A stretch of 64,000 nt of DNA from Cnuibacter physcomitrellae. Its GTDB lineage: Bacteria > Actinomycetota > Actinomycetes > Actinomycetales > Microbacteriaceae. Position numbers and translations under genes: made by a program. Shown piece after piece: positions 1 to 9,428 of the stretch. Every line of letters begins with the position of its first letter. Position 1 is the stretch's first letter. A model generated the notes under the pieces. That model made no database searches. It saw only the letters and a list, made by a program, of their open reading frames with translations, and had not been told where the DNA came from. The stretch lies in assembly GCF_014640535.1 (NCBI RefSeq), contig NZ_BMHD01000001.1, positions 248,001 to 312,000 on the forward strand. Reading direction: 5' to 3'.

Positions 1-1
1 G

Positions 2-442
2 CACGGCCTCGCCGGCACCGCCGCCGACGATCCGCAGCTGCTGCAGGTCATCGGACGGATCTCCGCCCTGGCGTTCTCCGCCGAGGCGGCGGTGCAGCGA
101 TCGAGTGCGACGCTCGACCCCATCGCCGCCGCTCACGCCCGCGGCGATGCAGAGGCGGAGCAGCGGGCGCTGGTCCTCGCCACCGTGGAGACGACCCAGG
201 CGCAGGTGGCGATCATCGAGGCCGCGCTCACCGCGACGACCATCGTGTTCGACGCGCTGGGCTCGTCCGGGGTGTCGAAGGACCTCGCCCTCGATCGCCA
301 CTGGCGGAACGCGCGGACCCTGGCCTCCCACAATCCCCGGGTCTACAAGGAGCGGATCCTCGGAGACTGGTTCGTGCGGGGGACCGATCCCACCGACGTC
401 TACGGCGAGCTGCGCGCGAGCGCGGGGGGCCAGGGCGCATGA
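2..442 (+). CDS. DszC/SfnC-like flavin-dependent monooxygenase (acyl-CoA dehydrogenase fold), 3' end
   Basis: Only the C-terminal part (about 146 residues) lies in the window; the reading frame is open from base 2 and its start is outside. The helical C-terminal domain, with the stretch ALDRHWRNARTLASHNP and the ending YKERILGDWFV, is typical of the DszC/SfnC group of acyl-CoA-dehydrogenase-fold enzymes, which use reduced flavin to oxygenate sulfur compounds. An SfnG-like monooxygenase two genes on, and a methionine-type importer further along, fit a sulfur-scavenging role. The substrate cannot be read from the sequence. A plain acyl-CoA dehydrogenase is less likely because the family-specific C-terminal motif is present. 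Confidence 0.8.
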   Translation, partial: HGLAGTAADDPQLLQVIGRISALAFSAEAAVQRSSATLDPIAAAHARGDAEAEQRALVLATVETTQAQVAIIEAALTATTIVFDALGSSGVSKDLALDRHWRNARTLASHNPRVYKERILGDWFVRGTDPTDVYGELRASAGGQGA

Positions 443-496
443 CGGCGCTGAGAACACGAGGTCGGCGTGCGTCGGAGGGACGACGCATCGTGCAGG

Positions 497-605
497 GACA
501 GCGCAGCGTGCGTGGGAGACAGACGCGCACCGCGCATGGGAGACAGCAGCGCAGCGTGCGTGAGACGGCGCAGCGTGCGTGAGACGGCGCAGCGTGCGTG
601 AGAAT
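497..605. repeat. Degenerate tandem repeat, 19-bp unit, after a monooxygenase gene
   Basis: Three near-perfect 19-bp copies of GCGCAGCGTGCGTGAGACG lie at 549-567, 568-586 and 587-605 (the last differs at its end). Two more diverged, slightly longer copies precede them at about 497-548. The array fills most of the 219-bp gap between the monooxygenase stop and the ATP-grasp gene. No gene or clear hairpin terminator is seen there. Each unit contains a TGA. Confidence 0.85.
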
Positions 606-661
606 GAACATCAGCGAATGACAGGGCGCGCGAGCGCGGCCCGGACGGAAGGGACGTCGCG

Positions 662-1699
662 GTGACAGCACCCCGCATCCACATCCTGCACGAGAACGAC
701 GACTGGCTGCCGCCCCTGCGTGCGGCGCTCGAGGCCGCCGGCGTCCCGTTCGAGGAGTGGCGACTCGACGGCGGGTCGATCGACCTCGCCTCGACCCCGC
801 CCGAGGGCGTGTTCTGGTCGAGGCTCAGCGCGTCGTCGCACACCCGCGACCACGAGCACGCGAAGGAGTACGCCCGCGCCGTCTACCGCTGGCTCGAGGC
901 CCACGGCCGGCGCGTGGTGAACGGCAGCCGGGTCGTGGAGCTCGAGGTGAGCAAGGTGGCGCAGTACGCCGCGCTCGCCGCCGCGGGGTTCGACGTGCCG
1001 CGCACGATCGCGGTGTTCGGCACCGCCGACCTCGGCGCGCGTGCCCGCGAGCTGCCCCTGCCCTTCATCACCAAGCACAACCAGGGCGGGAAGGGGCTGG
1101 GGGTGCGCCGCTTCGACTCCTACGAGGAGTTCGATGCCTACATCGCGGGTGGTGAGTTCGAGCAGCCCGTCGACGGGATCACCCTGCTCCAGGAGTACGT
1201 GCAGACCGCGGAGCCCTTCGTGACGCGCGCCGAGTTCGTCGGCGGCGATCTCGTGTACGCCGTGCGCGTCGACACGTCGGCGGGGTCGTTCGAGCTCTGC
1301 CCGGCCGAGGCCTGCGCCGTCCCGGCTGCGGACGTCCCGGGAGGCCCCGCCACCGTGGCCGGACTCCTCGGGAACCCGGTCGCCCCGGTCCTCGTGCAGG
1401 GGTTCGCCGCAGCGGCCTGCGATGTGCCCGGCGCGTCGCTGTTCTCCGTGCGCGACGACGTCGACGCCGCGCATCCGTTCATCGAGCGGCTCGGCGCGTT
1501 CCTCGCCGCTCAGGGCGTCGAGGTCGCGGGCGTGGAGTACTTCGAGACCGCCGACGGGCGGCTCGTGCCCTACGACATCAACACGAACACGAACTACAGC
1601 CCGGACGTCGAGTCAGCGACCGGCGCCGCCGGTGCCGCGGCCGTGGCCGCCTACCTCGGCCGTGCCCTCGCCGCCGACTACGCGGCGGTGAGCGCATGA
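662..1699 (+). CDS. ATP-grasp (RimK-like) ligase
   Basis: A 345-residue protein with ATP-grasp architecture: an N-terminal pre-grasp region, a lysine and glycine-rich loop KHNQGGKGLGV at about residues 138-148, and a C-terminal metal/ATP site PYDINTNTNY near residue 310. Family members join a carboxylate to an amine or thiol using ATP. The start is GTG at 662. Its TGA overlaps the ATG of the following flavin oxidoreductase (ATGA), so the two are translationally coupled and probably act in one pathway. The substrate is unknown; a glutamate or amino-acid ligase role is possible but unproven. Confidence 0.8.
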   Translation: MTAPRIHILHENDDWLPPLRAALEAAGVPFEEWRLDGGSIDLASTPPEGVFWSRLSASSHTRDHEHAKEYARAVYRWLEAHGRRVVNGSRVVELEVSKVAQYAALAAAGFDVPRTIAVFGTADLGARARELPLPFITKHNQGGKGLGVRRFDSYEEFDAYIAGGEFEQPVDGITLLQEYVQTAEPFVTRAEFVGGDLVYAVRVDTSAGSFELCPAEACAVPAADVPGGPATVAGLLGNPVAPVLVQGFAAAACDVPGASLFSVRDDVDAAHPFIERLGAFLAAQGVEVAGVEYFETADGRLVPYDINTNTNYSPDVESATGAAGAAAVAAYLGRALAADYAAVSA

Positions 1700-2715
1700 G
1701 GTTCGGCTACTGGACCCCGGTCTTCGGCGGCTGGCTGCGGAACGTCGACGACGAGGAGACCCCGCTCACCTTCGAGCACATCGCCGAGATCTCACGGACG
1801 GCGGATGAGGTCGGCTTCGACGTCACGCTGATCCCCGAGCTCAACCTCAACGACATCAAGGGACTCGACGGGCCGACCTTCGACGCGTGGGCCACGACGG
1901 CCGCCGTCGCCGCAGTGACGAGCCGCATCGAGATCATGACGGCGCTGCGGCCGAGCTTCCACCCGCCGGCGCTCACCGCCAAGCAGGCCGCGACCATCCA
2001 GGCGATCGCGAACGGGCGGTTCACGCTCAACGTCGTCTCGGCGTGGTGGGAGGAGGAGGCCAGGCAGTACGGCGTGACCTTCCAGGAGCACGACGACCGC
2101 TATGCCGTGAGCACGGAGTACGTCGAGGTGCTGCGCGGACTGTGGTCCGAGACCCCGTACTCCCACGCGGGGTCGTCGTTCCAGCTGAGCGAGACCTACC
2201 TCGAACCGAAGCCCTCGGTGCTGCCGCTCATCTACGCCGGCGGCGAGAGCGAGGCCGGACGCACCGCGATCTCCTCCTTCGCGGACGCGTACCTCACCCA
2301 CGGCGGCACGGTCGAGGAGCTGCGGGTGAAGATCGACGACATGCGCCGGCGCCGCGAGGAGGCGGGACGCGAGCCGTTCCAGCACTTCGGCATGGCGGCG
2401 TACGCGATCGTGCGCGACACCGAGGAGGAGGCCCAGGCGGAGCTGGACCGCATCACGGACGTGCGCGAGGGGGCGGCCTACGAGTCGTACCAGCAGTTCG
2501 TCAGCCGTTCGCACCTCGACACGGCGGTGAGCCTCCGCGACTACTCCGTCTCGAACCGCGGGCTCCGCCCCGAGCTCATCGGGACGCCCGACCAGGTCGC
2601 GGCGCGCATCCGCGAGTTCGAGGCCGTCGGCGTCGACACCCTCCTGCTCCAGTTCTCGCCCGCTCTCTCCGAGCTCGAGCGCTTCGCCCGCGACGTCATC
2701 CCGCGGCTGCGGTAG
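1696..2715 (+). CDS. LLM-class flavin-dependent monooxygenase (SfnG/SsuD-like)
   Basis: A 339-residue luciferase-like TIM-barrel protein. Recognisable family blocks are the start RFGYWTPVFGGW, TIQAIANGRFTLNVVSAWW at about residues 98-116, and EHDDRYAVSTEYVEVLRGLW at about 131-150. Relatives include dimethylsulfone monooxygenase SfnG and alkanesulfonate monooxygenase SsuD, which use FMNH2 from a separate reductase; no reductase gene is visible here. It is coupled by a 4-bp ATGA overlap to the ATP-grasp gene. With the DszC-like gene upstream it suggests use of an organosulfur compound, although the ATP-grasp partner is not part of the classic Sfn or Ssu pathways. Confidence 0.85.
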   Translation: MRFGYWTPVFGGWLRNVDDEETPLTFEHIAEISRTADEVGFDVTLIPELNLNDIKGLDGPTFDAWATTAAVAAVTSRIEIMTALRPSFHPPALTAKQAATIQAIANGRFTLNVVSAWWEEEARQYGVTFQEHDDRYAVSTEYVEVLRGLWSETPYSHAGSSFQLSETYLEPKPSVLPLIYAGGESEAGRTAISSFADAYLTHGGTVEELRVKIDDMRRRREEAGREPFQHFGMAAYAIVRDTEEEAQAELDRITDVREGAAYESYQQFVSRSHLDTAVSLRDYSVSNRGLRPELIGTPDQVAARIREFEAVGVDTLLLQFSPALSELERFARDVIPRLR

Positions 2716-2814
2716 CTCCGGCGGCTGCGCGGCCGGCGGCGCTCCGAGTGCTCACGATGCGCGGCATCACGCACGGGATCGCGCTGACCGTGAGCAGTCG
2801 GGGGGCCTCCGAGC

Positions 2815-5800
2815 TCAGGCGAGGTCGCGGAGTCGGGCGGCGACGCCGCGGTCGCGGCCGGTGCGGCGCTCGGAGGTCACTGCGATCACGAGGAGCACGG
2901 CTCCGGCCGTGGCCAGGGTGATCCACCAGGGCGCGGCGCTGATCGACTCCCCGATCTGCACGAGGAACACCACGGCGTTCTCGATGGGCAGCACGACGAT
3001 GCCGAGGATGAACGGGGCCGCCAGCTTCCGCAGCGATCCGACGAGCACCGCCCCGATCGCGAGGGCGATCACGAGGATGGCCCGCCAGGTGAGCGGATCC
3101 GTCCCGGTCGCGAGGATCGACGGCAGGAGCAGCACGACGAGGCCCGGGGTGAGGAGCGCCCAGGATCCCGTGAACCGGGCGGGCCACGAGTCGAGGGAGG
3201 AGGAAGGGGCGCCCTCCGTCGCCGGGCGGCGCAGCCACAGCACCCCCGCGGCGAGGAGCGCGACGCCGAGAGGCACCGAGTAGGCCTCGACGCGCAGCTC
3301 GCGTTCGCTCCAGCTCGCGACCGCGAGGCACCACGCCGTGAGGAACTGGAACCACACCGGAGGAAGAGCCGTGGGTCGCATATCGCGGAGGCGAGCCGCC
3401 GTCGCCACCATCAGCGCGAGCACCCCGAGCGAGAGAGCGGCGAGAAGGCCGATCGCGAACCAGCTCTCTCCCCGTGCGGCGATCGGGCCCACGGCGAGCA
3501 GAGCGAGCACGGGCGCCGACAGCCATCGCCGGCCGGCCGGCCCGACATCTCGGCGGAGCGGCATCGACGCCGCGAGGGCGAGCAGCGCCGACAGCAGGGA
3601 GACACCCGCGCAGACCGCCATCACGGCGGATGGATCGCTGCCCGCAGGAGACGGGTCGAGGCCGAGACCCCATCGCACGGACTGGATCGCGGGTGCGCTC
3701 CCGGTCACCATCGCGGTCACGGCGAGGATCGCCGTCACCTCGCCGTGCAGCTCTCGCCGCCACAGGAGTGCCGCTGCGCCGAGGGCGACGACCGAGGCCG
3801 CCGTGAGGACCCCGAGCCGGACCGGACCACCCGCACCCACGCCCGCCGCGAGCAGCACGAGCGAGGGTGTCACGGCCGCGGCCAGTCCGCCCGCCGTGAG
3901 AGCGAGACCGAGTCCACGCCGATCGGCGCCCCTCAGAGCGAGTCCGAGCCCGATGCCGGTCGCGACGAGGGCAGGGGGCAGGGTGTAGGCCTCGAGCACG
4001 CCGACCTCGGCCATCGCGAGCAGCGACCAGAGCGCGCCGGCGAACGCGGCTCCCGCGAGCGGCGCGGCGTACTGGCGGCCGGTGACCCGCGCCGACACGA
4101 GGAGCCCGACGCCGAGGATCCCGAGGACCAGAGCGGATGTGCCGAAGCCGGCCGCCGTGCGGGCGAGTGCGAGCAGCACGGCGAGCGCGGCGGTGACGAG
4201 CGACGAGGCCTCGAGCGCGTTCGTGCACCACCGGACGTCGGCCGAGGACAGCGGAACCCGGGTGAGCAGTCGTCGGAGCGCGGGCGCGCTCGGCAGCGCG
4301 ACGGCGACCACCGCGGCGATGACCGGCAGGGTCACCGGGGAGGCGCTGATCGCCAGCACCTGGGCGCCCAGGCAGATCACGATGACGGCGAGGGCCGGGA
4401 CGACGAGGGCGGCCGCTCCGACGCGGATGGCGCGGGCGAGCCCGGCACGCGGCGTGGCGACCAGCGCGACCGCGAGGAGCAGGATGAGCGTCGTCGACAG
4501 GGCCGTCCACCCGCTTCGGACCGCCAGGACGGACGCCACCCCCGCGAGGAAGGGCACGGTCGTCACGACGAGCACGGCGTACCACCAGCGGGTCGGCACC
4601 CGACGGAGGAGGGTCGTGGCGAGCGCCACCACGGACGCGGCGCACGTCGTCAGGGCGAGCACGGCGATTGACTCGAGTCCCGTGAGCGCGAGCAGACGCG
4701 CCGTCACGAGCAGGGCGAAGGCCAGACCGACCGCGAGGTGGAGATGCCGGAGGTGGGCGGGGACGAGGAGTGCGACGGGCACGAGGGCCAGGAGCACCGG
4801 CACGGCGAGGGCGAGGAGCGGTCCGGTGGCGAGGAGCACCCACGCCGCGGCGATGAGGAGCGCGAGATGCGCTGCGGTGGCGAGCGCCGCACGGAGCGAC
4901 TCCGGAAGCGGCCTGACCCGGGTGGTCGCGAGGACCGCGCCCGACGAGGCGAGAGCCACGCCGAGGGCGACCGACGCCCTGACTCCGAGGGGGAGCACGA
5001 CGAGCGCCGCCAGGCTCGTGAGAGCGGTGGCGAAGAGCCAGCCGGTGGTCGTCGTCCATGCCCTCGAGAGCCGCGCGTGCCCGCCGCGGAGGGCCCACCC
5101 GAGGGATGCCCAGGCAGCCGTCGCCGCAGCGAGACCGGCGAGGGACGCGATCTGGAGCGGGGTCCCGATCGGCTGCGGCGGGGCGAAGCCGACGACGCTC
5201 CCGAGCAGCGCGAACGGCACGGCCATGATCAGGACGAGACCGAACACGAGGGCAGGCAGGGCCGTGGCCGTGAGGATGCCGGCGGCGGCGATCGCCGCCG
5301 CGGCAGCACGGGTGCCGGGGACCAGGCGAAGCGCCGCCGAGACGAGCACGCACGCGAGGAGCGCCCCGAGCGGGACGGCGGCGACGAGGACGCTCGGGTC
5401 GCCGTCCGGATCCTGAGCGACAACGAGGGGGAGCAGAGCGCCCGAGGCCACGAGGTCGGCAGCGAACACGGCGCTCCACAGGCGCGGCGCGACGCGCACC
5501 GACGCCAGTGCGATGGCGGCGGACGCCGCCAGCACGGCGCACAGGAGCGGGGCTCCGGTCGAGCCCATCGCCCACAGCGCTCCCAGGACAGCGGCCGACG
5601 ACCACAGCAGCTGCAGCGCGAGCAGGAGGACGCGCTCGGGTCGCCTGTCCAGTCGTCCCGAGCGATCGCGCCGAAGCATCGCCGACCCGCCGAGCGCGAT
5701 GGCGGCCGCGGCGAGATGCCCGCCGGCGACGATCCACGGGGACGACGACGCCGCGGCAGCGAGGACCGGTGCTGTCGTCGCGGCGATCAGTCCGGCTCCG

Positions 5801-6570
5801 AACCAGCCCCGGAGCCGGACCCGTGCACCCGCGACGAGGAGCAGAGCCGCGACGATGGCGAGGCTCCCGGCGCCGAGCAGCCACCTCTCGGGGACGCTCC
5901 CGCCCAGCGCGGCGACGGACTGCACGTCGATCAGCACGAACACCAGCGCGAGCATCCCGACCGCCTCGGCCGAGAAGCGCAGCCGAGCCCGCGTGAGCAG
6001 CAGGGATGCGCCGGCGAAGAGGACCGTGACGCCGCCCACGATGAGCGAACGCAGCCCCTCGTCGCGCAGGTCCGGGTTGAAGAAGGTGAACACGATGGCG
6101 GCCACCGCGACCAGCCCTGCGCCCGCCACGGCGAGCACGGACTGCACGCTGACCGGGGACTCCGGCCTCGAGACCGGAGTGCCGGTGCGGGCATCGGCGA
6201 TCACGGCGACCGGCACGGTGTCGGGCCTCGGAGACGGTGGGACGGCGTCGACGTCGACGGGGAGGCTCACGTAGCCGCCCCGACCGGGTGGTGCGGACGG
6301 GAGATCGAGGGCGGGGCGCGTGTTCGCCGGGATCGTCTGATCGAGCGGTGCGGGCGCGGGCGACGACAGCGCGGCGAGGGCCTGCTCGAACTCGATCAGC
6401 GCTCGCGACGCGTTCACCGCCGAGCGCCACACCGAGACCCCCGCCGCGCCGCCCAGCACGGCCCCGCAGGCCTCGCAGCCCACCCGACCCTGGATCGGCG
6501 CTCCGCAGCGCGGGCAGCGGGAGGAGTCGAGGAGCCTGTGTCTGGTCTCGGCGGTCCACGGTTCAGCCAT
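2815..6570 (-). CDS. Giant polytopic membrane protein with N-terminal zinc ribbon (SCO7613-like)
   Basis: A 1,251-residue protein. Residues 19-35 form a zinc ribbon (CPRCGAPIQ, then CEACG), followed by a short acidic and proline-rich linker to about residue 150. The remaining 1,100 residues are almost continuous hydrophobic segments, probably more than 30 membrane spans. This organisation matches the actinobacterial SCO7613 C-terminal-domain membrane proteins, whose function is unknown. It is a single gene: the preceding 85 bp separates it from metI on the same strand. A GACACT sits 6 bases before the ATG, so it may be leaderless. The opposite strand carries long spurious open frames caused by high GC. 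Confidence 0.8.
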   Translation of the reverse strand: MAEPWTAETRHRLLDSSRCPRCGAPIQGRVGCEACGAVLGGAAGVSVWRSAVNASRALIEFEQALAALSSPAPAPLDQTIPANTRPALDLPSAPPGRGGYVSLPVDVDAVPPSPRPDTVPVAVIADARTGTPVSRPESPVSVQSVLAVAGAGLVAVAAIVFTFFNPDLRDEGLRSLIVGGVTVLFAGASLLLTRARLRFSAEAVGMLALVFVLIDVQSVAALGGSVPERWLLGAGSLAIVAALLLVAGARVRLRGWFGAGLIAATTAPVLAAAASSSPWIVAGGHLAAAAIALGGSAMLRRDRSGRLDRRPERVLLLALQLLWSSAAVLGALWAMGSTGAPLLCAVLAASAAIALASVRVAPRLWSAVFAADLVASGALLPLVVAQDPDGDPSVLVAAVPLGALLACVLVSAALRLVPGTRAAAAAIAAAGILTATALPALVFGLVLIMAVPFALLGSVVGFAPPQPIGTPLQIASLAGLAAATAAWASLGWALRGGHARLSRAWTTTTGWLFATALTSLAALVVLPLGVRASVALGVALASSGAVLATTRVRPLPESLRAALATAAHLALLIAAAWVLLATGPLLALAVPVLLALVPVALLVPAHLRHLHLAVGLAFALLVTARLLALTGLESIAVLALTTCAASVVALATTLLRRVPTRWWYAVLVVTTVPFLAGVASVLAVRSGWTALSTTLILLLAVALVATPRAGLARAIRVGAAALVVPALAVIVICLGAQVLAISASPVTLPVIAAVVAVALPSAPALRRLLTRVPLSSADVRWCTNALEASSLVTAALAVLLALARTAAGFGTSALVLGILGVGLLVSARVTGRQYAAPLAGAAFAGALWSLLAMAEVGVLEAYTLPPALVATGIGLGLALRGADRRGLGLALTAGGLAAAVTPSLVLLAAGVGAGGPVRLGVLTAASVVALGAAALLWRRELHGEVTAILAVTAMVTGSAPAIQSVRWGLGLDPSPAGSDPSAVMAVCAGVSLLSALLALAASMPLRRDVGPAGRRWLSAPVLALLAVGPIAARGESWFAIGLLAALSLGVLALMVATAARLRDMRPTALPPVWFQFLTAWCLAVASWSERELRVEAYSVPLGVALLAAGVLWLRRPATEGAPSSSLDSWPARFTGSWALLTPGLVVLLLPSILATGTDPLTWRAILVIALAIGAVLVGSLRKLAAPFILGIVVLPIENAVVFLVQIGESISAAPWWITLATAGAVLLVIAVTSERRTGRDRGVAARLRDLA

Positions 6571-6655
6571 GGGCCGAGTGTCCCGGGAACTGCTGCGACG
6601 AACCTGAGAACTGCTCGACCCCCGAGATGGCCGCTCGATGTGCAGGACAGCGTGC

Positions 6656-7315
6656 TCAGCGGCGGAGGGCGGCGCGGGCGAGGCGGTTGCCGAGGAGCTG
6701 GACGAGCTGCACCAGCAGGATGATGACGAGGACCGCGGCCCAGGTCACGGCGGGCTCGAACTGGCGATAGCCGTACTGGATGGCGAAGGTGCCGAGACCG
6801 CCCCCGCCGACGTAGCCGGCGACCGCGGACATGTCGACCAGGGCCACGAAGACGAACGTGTATCCCAGGATCAACGGACCGAGTGCCTCGGGCACGACCA
6901 GGGTGGCGAGGATGCGCATCCGGCCCGCCCCCATGGAGCGTGCCGCCTCGATCACGCCGGGCTGGACGGTGAGGAGGTTCTGCTCGACGATCCGGCTGAT
7001 GCCGAAGGCGGCCGCCAGCGACAGGGTGAAGATGATCGCCGTGTTGCCGATCCCGGTCCCGACCACGAGCCTCGCGAGCGGCTGGGCCGCCGCCAGGAAG
7101 ATGATGAACGGGATCGGGCGGAAGACGTTCACCAGCACGTTGAGCACGGCGGACACGGGCCGGTTCGCGTAGAGGTTCCCCGCGCGCGTGACGTAGAGGG
7201 CCATGCCGAGGAGCAGCCCGCCGATCCCGCCGAAGAGCAGGCTCAGCCCGACGATGAAGAGGGTCTCGTAGGTCGCCTCCCACAGCTGGGGGAGGAGACG
7301 GATCAGGTCGTCCAT
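6656..7315 (-). CDS. metI: Methionine ABC transporter permease MetI
   Basis: A 219-residue integral membrane protein with about five spans and the inner-membrane component motif around EAARSMGAGRMRILATLVVP (about residues 133-152), where the coupling helix meets the ATPase. The family moves D/L-methionine or related sulfur compounds. Its ATG shares one base with the metN stop (TGATG), giving tight translational coupling. It is the last gene of a metQ-metN-metI operon. Confidence 0.93.
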   Translation of the reverse strand: MDDLIRLLPQLWEATYETLFIVGLSLLFGGIGGLLLGMALYVTRAGNLYANRPVSAVLNVLVNVFRPIPFIIFLAAAQPLARLVVGTGIGNTAIIFTLSLAAAFGISRIVEQNLLTVQPGVIEAARSMGAGRMRILATLVVPEALGPLILGYTFVFVALVDMSAVAGYVGGGGLGTFAIQYGYRQFEPAVTWAAVLVIILLVQLVQLLGNRLARAALRR

Positions 7316-8358
7316 CAGGCTCCTCCGTCTCGCCCGGGTTCGGTCACGTCCGTGCTCTCCCGGATGCGGTCGAGCGCCGCGTCGATGGAGGCGTCCGGTC
7401 CGGTCAGAGCGAGCGTCAGATGCCCGAACGCCCTCCCGCGGATGTCGTTGATCCCGCCGTACACGAGCTCGAAGCCGACCCCGGACTCGGCGAGGGTGAC
7501 GAAGACCGACGCCTGCGAGCGCGTCCCGTCCCGGAACGAGAAGGTAACGATCCGGCCCGGATGCCGTTCCCTCAGTGCCGCGAGCTCCACCGGCGAGGGG
7601 ACTCCCCGCACCACCGTGGACACGAAGCGCTCGGAGGCGTCCTCGCGCGGCCGGGAGAAGACGTCGAACACGTCGCCGTGCTCGACCACCCGTCCTCGGT
7701 CCATCACGGCCACCTTGGTGGCCAGGCTCTGGATGACGTCCATCTCGTGGGTGATCACGAGGATCGTCACCCCGAACTCCTCGTTCACGCGCCGCAGGAG
7801 CGCGAGGACCTCCTGCGTGGTGTCGGGGTCGAGCGCGCTGGTGGCCTCGTCGGCGAGCAGGATGCGCGGACCGGTCGCGAGCGCCCGCGCGATGCCCACC
7901 CGCTGCTTCTGGCCGCCCGACAGCTGCTCCGGATAGGCGTCGGCCTTGTCCGTCAGGCCCACGAACGACAGCAGGTCGTCGACGCGCGAGCCGATCTCCC
8001 GGGCCGGACGCCGGGCCACACGGAGGGGATAGGCGATGTTGCCGCGGACCGTGCGCGAGGAGAACAGGTTGAACTGCTGGAAGATCATCCCGATGCCGAG
8101 CCGGAGCTTCCGCAGCTCGCGCTCCGGCAGTGCCGTGATGTCGCGGCCGTCGATCAGGATGCGGCCCGTGGACGCCGGCTCGAGCGCGTTGACCAGACGG
8201 ACCAGGGTGCTCTTGCCCGCACCCGAGTAGCCGATGATGCCGTAGACGTCGCCCTGCTCGATCTCGAGCGAGACGTCATCGACGGCGACGAGCGGTACCC
8301 CGCCCCGGGTGGGGGCGGGGTACCGCTTCGTGACGTTCTCGAGGGTGATCAGCGCCAT
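7315..8358 (-). CDS. metN: Methionine ABC transporter ATP-binding protein MetN
   Basis: A 347-residue ABC ATPase. Walker A is GYSGAGKS (residues 43-50), the signature is LSGGQKQRVGIARAL (about 145-159), and Walker B is LLADEATSALD. Residues from about 260 to 340 form the C-terminal NIL domain that binds methionine and inhibits transport when the cell is replete, a known feature of MetN. It lies 4 bp after metQ and overlaps metI, so the three genes are one operon. Regulation by a riboswitch is not visible upstream of metQ. Confidence 0.94.
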   Translation of the reverse strand: MALITLENVTKRYPAPTRGGVPLVAVDDVSLEIEQGDVYGIIGYSGAGKSTLVRLVNALEPASTGRILIDGRDITALPERELRKLRLGIGMIFQQFNLFSSRTVRGNIAYPLRVARRPAREIGSRVDDLLSFVGLTDKADAYPEQLSGGQKQRVGIARALATGPRILLADEATSALDPDTTQEVLALLRRVNEEFGVTILVITHEMDVIQSLATKVAVMDRGRVVEHGDVFDVFSRPREDASERFVSTVVRGVPSPVELAALRERHPGRIVTFSFRDGTRSQASVFVTLAESGVGFELVYGGINDIRGRAFGHLTLALTGPDASIDAALDRIRESTDVTEPGRDGGA

Positions 8359-8362
8359 CCGG

Positions 8363-9268
8363 TCAGCCCTGGTGGGCGCGGGTGTCGGCCTCGACCTTCT
8401 CGAGCGACGCCCGCAGATCGTCGACCGGGGTCTTCAGGAAGACGGCGGTGCCGCCCGAGGCCTCCTGCACGCCGTCGAGCACGGACTGCGTGTCCTGGTA
8501 GACCTCGACCAGCTTCTGGTAGGTCGGGTCGTCCGCATCCTCCGCTCGAGCGGCGAAGACGTTCACGTACGGCAGGGCGTTGGGGTCGGACGGGTCGTCC
8601 TTGGCGATGGCGTCCGCCGCGGTGAGGCCGGCGTCCTCGACGAAGTCGTTGTTGATGATCGCGGCGGCGACGTCCGGCAGCGACGTCGGGGTCAACGAGG
8701 CCTCGAGCGTCGTGACCTTCACCTTGGAGCCCGCCTCGTCGATGTCGTCGAGCGTGGCGAAGATGCTCCCGCCGTCCTTCAGCTTCACGAGGCCGGCCGA
8801 CTGCAGCACGAGGAGTCCTCGTGCCAGGTTCGACTCGTCGTTGGGCACCGCGACGGTCTCGCCGGCGGGGATGTCGGCGACCGAGTCGTACTTCGTCGAG
8901 TACAGGCCGAGCGGGTAGATCGCCGTCGCGCCGATCGGCACGAGGTCGGATCCGCTGGAGACGTTGTACTGGGACAGGTACACGATGTGCTGGAACTGGT
9001 TGAGGTCGAGCTCGCCCTCGCTGAGCGCCGGGTTCGGCTGCGCGTAGTCCGAGAAGTCGACGATGTCCACCGCGATGCCCGCGTCGGCCGCCGCCTGCTT
9101 GTACGTCTCCCAGTACGGGTCGCTGGCGCCGACGACCCCGATCCTCACCGGGTCGCCGGTGCCCGCGTCACCGCTTCCGGAGGCGGTGCCGGAACCGGCG
9201 CAGCCCGCGAGGACGGCGAGCAGGGGGAGTGCCGCTGCGGCGGCGAGGAGCTTGGTCCTGATGGTCAT
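8363..9268 (-). CDS. metQ: Methionine-binding lipoprotein MetQ (NlpA family)
   Basis: A 301-residue lipoprotein. The N-terminus MTIRTKLLAAAAALP leads to the lipobox LAGC, so the protein is anchored to the outer face of the membrane. The body has the NlpA/MetQ pattern (RIGVVGASDPYWE, then LDLNQFQHIVYL, then AVPNDESNLARGL). The ATG at 9268 is preceded by GGAAGGA, which sets the start; longer readings upstream lack a ribosome site. It is the first gene of the met operon. The nearby monooxygenase genes raise the possibility that it binds another sulfur compound. Confidence 0.93.
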   Translation of the reverse strand: MTIRTKLLAAAAALPLLAVLAGCAGSGTASGSGDAGTGDPVRIGVVGASDPYWETYKQAAADAGIAVDIVDFSDYAQPNPALSEGELDLNQFQHIVYLSQYNVSSGSDLVPIGATAIYPLGLYSTKYDSVADIPAGETVAVPNDESNLARGLLVLQSAGLVKLKDGGSIFATLDDIDEAGSKVKVTTLEASLTPTSLPDVAAAIINNDFVEDAGLTAADAIAKDDPSDPNALPYVNVFAARAEDADDPTYQKLVEVYQDTQSVLDGVQEASGGTAVFLKTPVDDLRASLEKVEADTRAHQG

Positions 9269-9428
9269 GGTGCATTCCTTCCGTGGTGCATCGACGACCG
9301 TAGGAGGAGGCATCGGGAGGCGAGGCCCTCGGGGTAAGCGGAGGTAACAGTGTCGGGAGTTGGGCGCGGGATTGGCTACCGTTGTAGAGCAGCATCCCCA
9401 CAGCACCCACCCGAACCGAGGTACCACC

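Noticed and set aside
497-605. Possible CRISPR array
   Set aside because: Copies are directly adjacent without unique spacers, the unit is 19 bp, and no cas gene is near.
2696-6559. Very long second reading frame (1,287 codons) alongside the giant membrane protein
   Set aside because: It lies on the same DNA in another frame; the product is Arg/Pro/Ala-rich with no domain, as usual for high-GC shadow frames, and the zinc ribbon and spans are in the other frame.
9269-9428. SAM riboswitch upstream of metQ
   Set aside because: No conserved SAM-I, SAM-II or SAM-IV core could be recognised in the leader.
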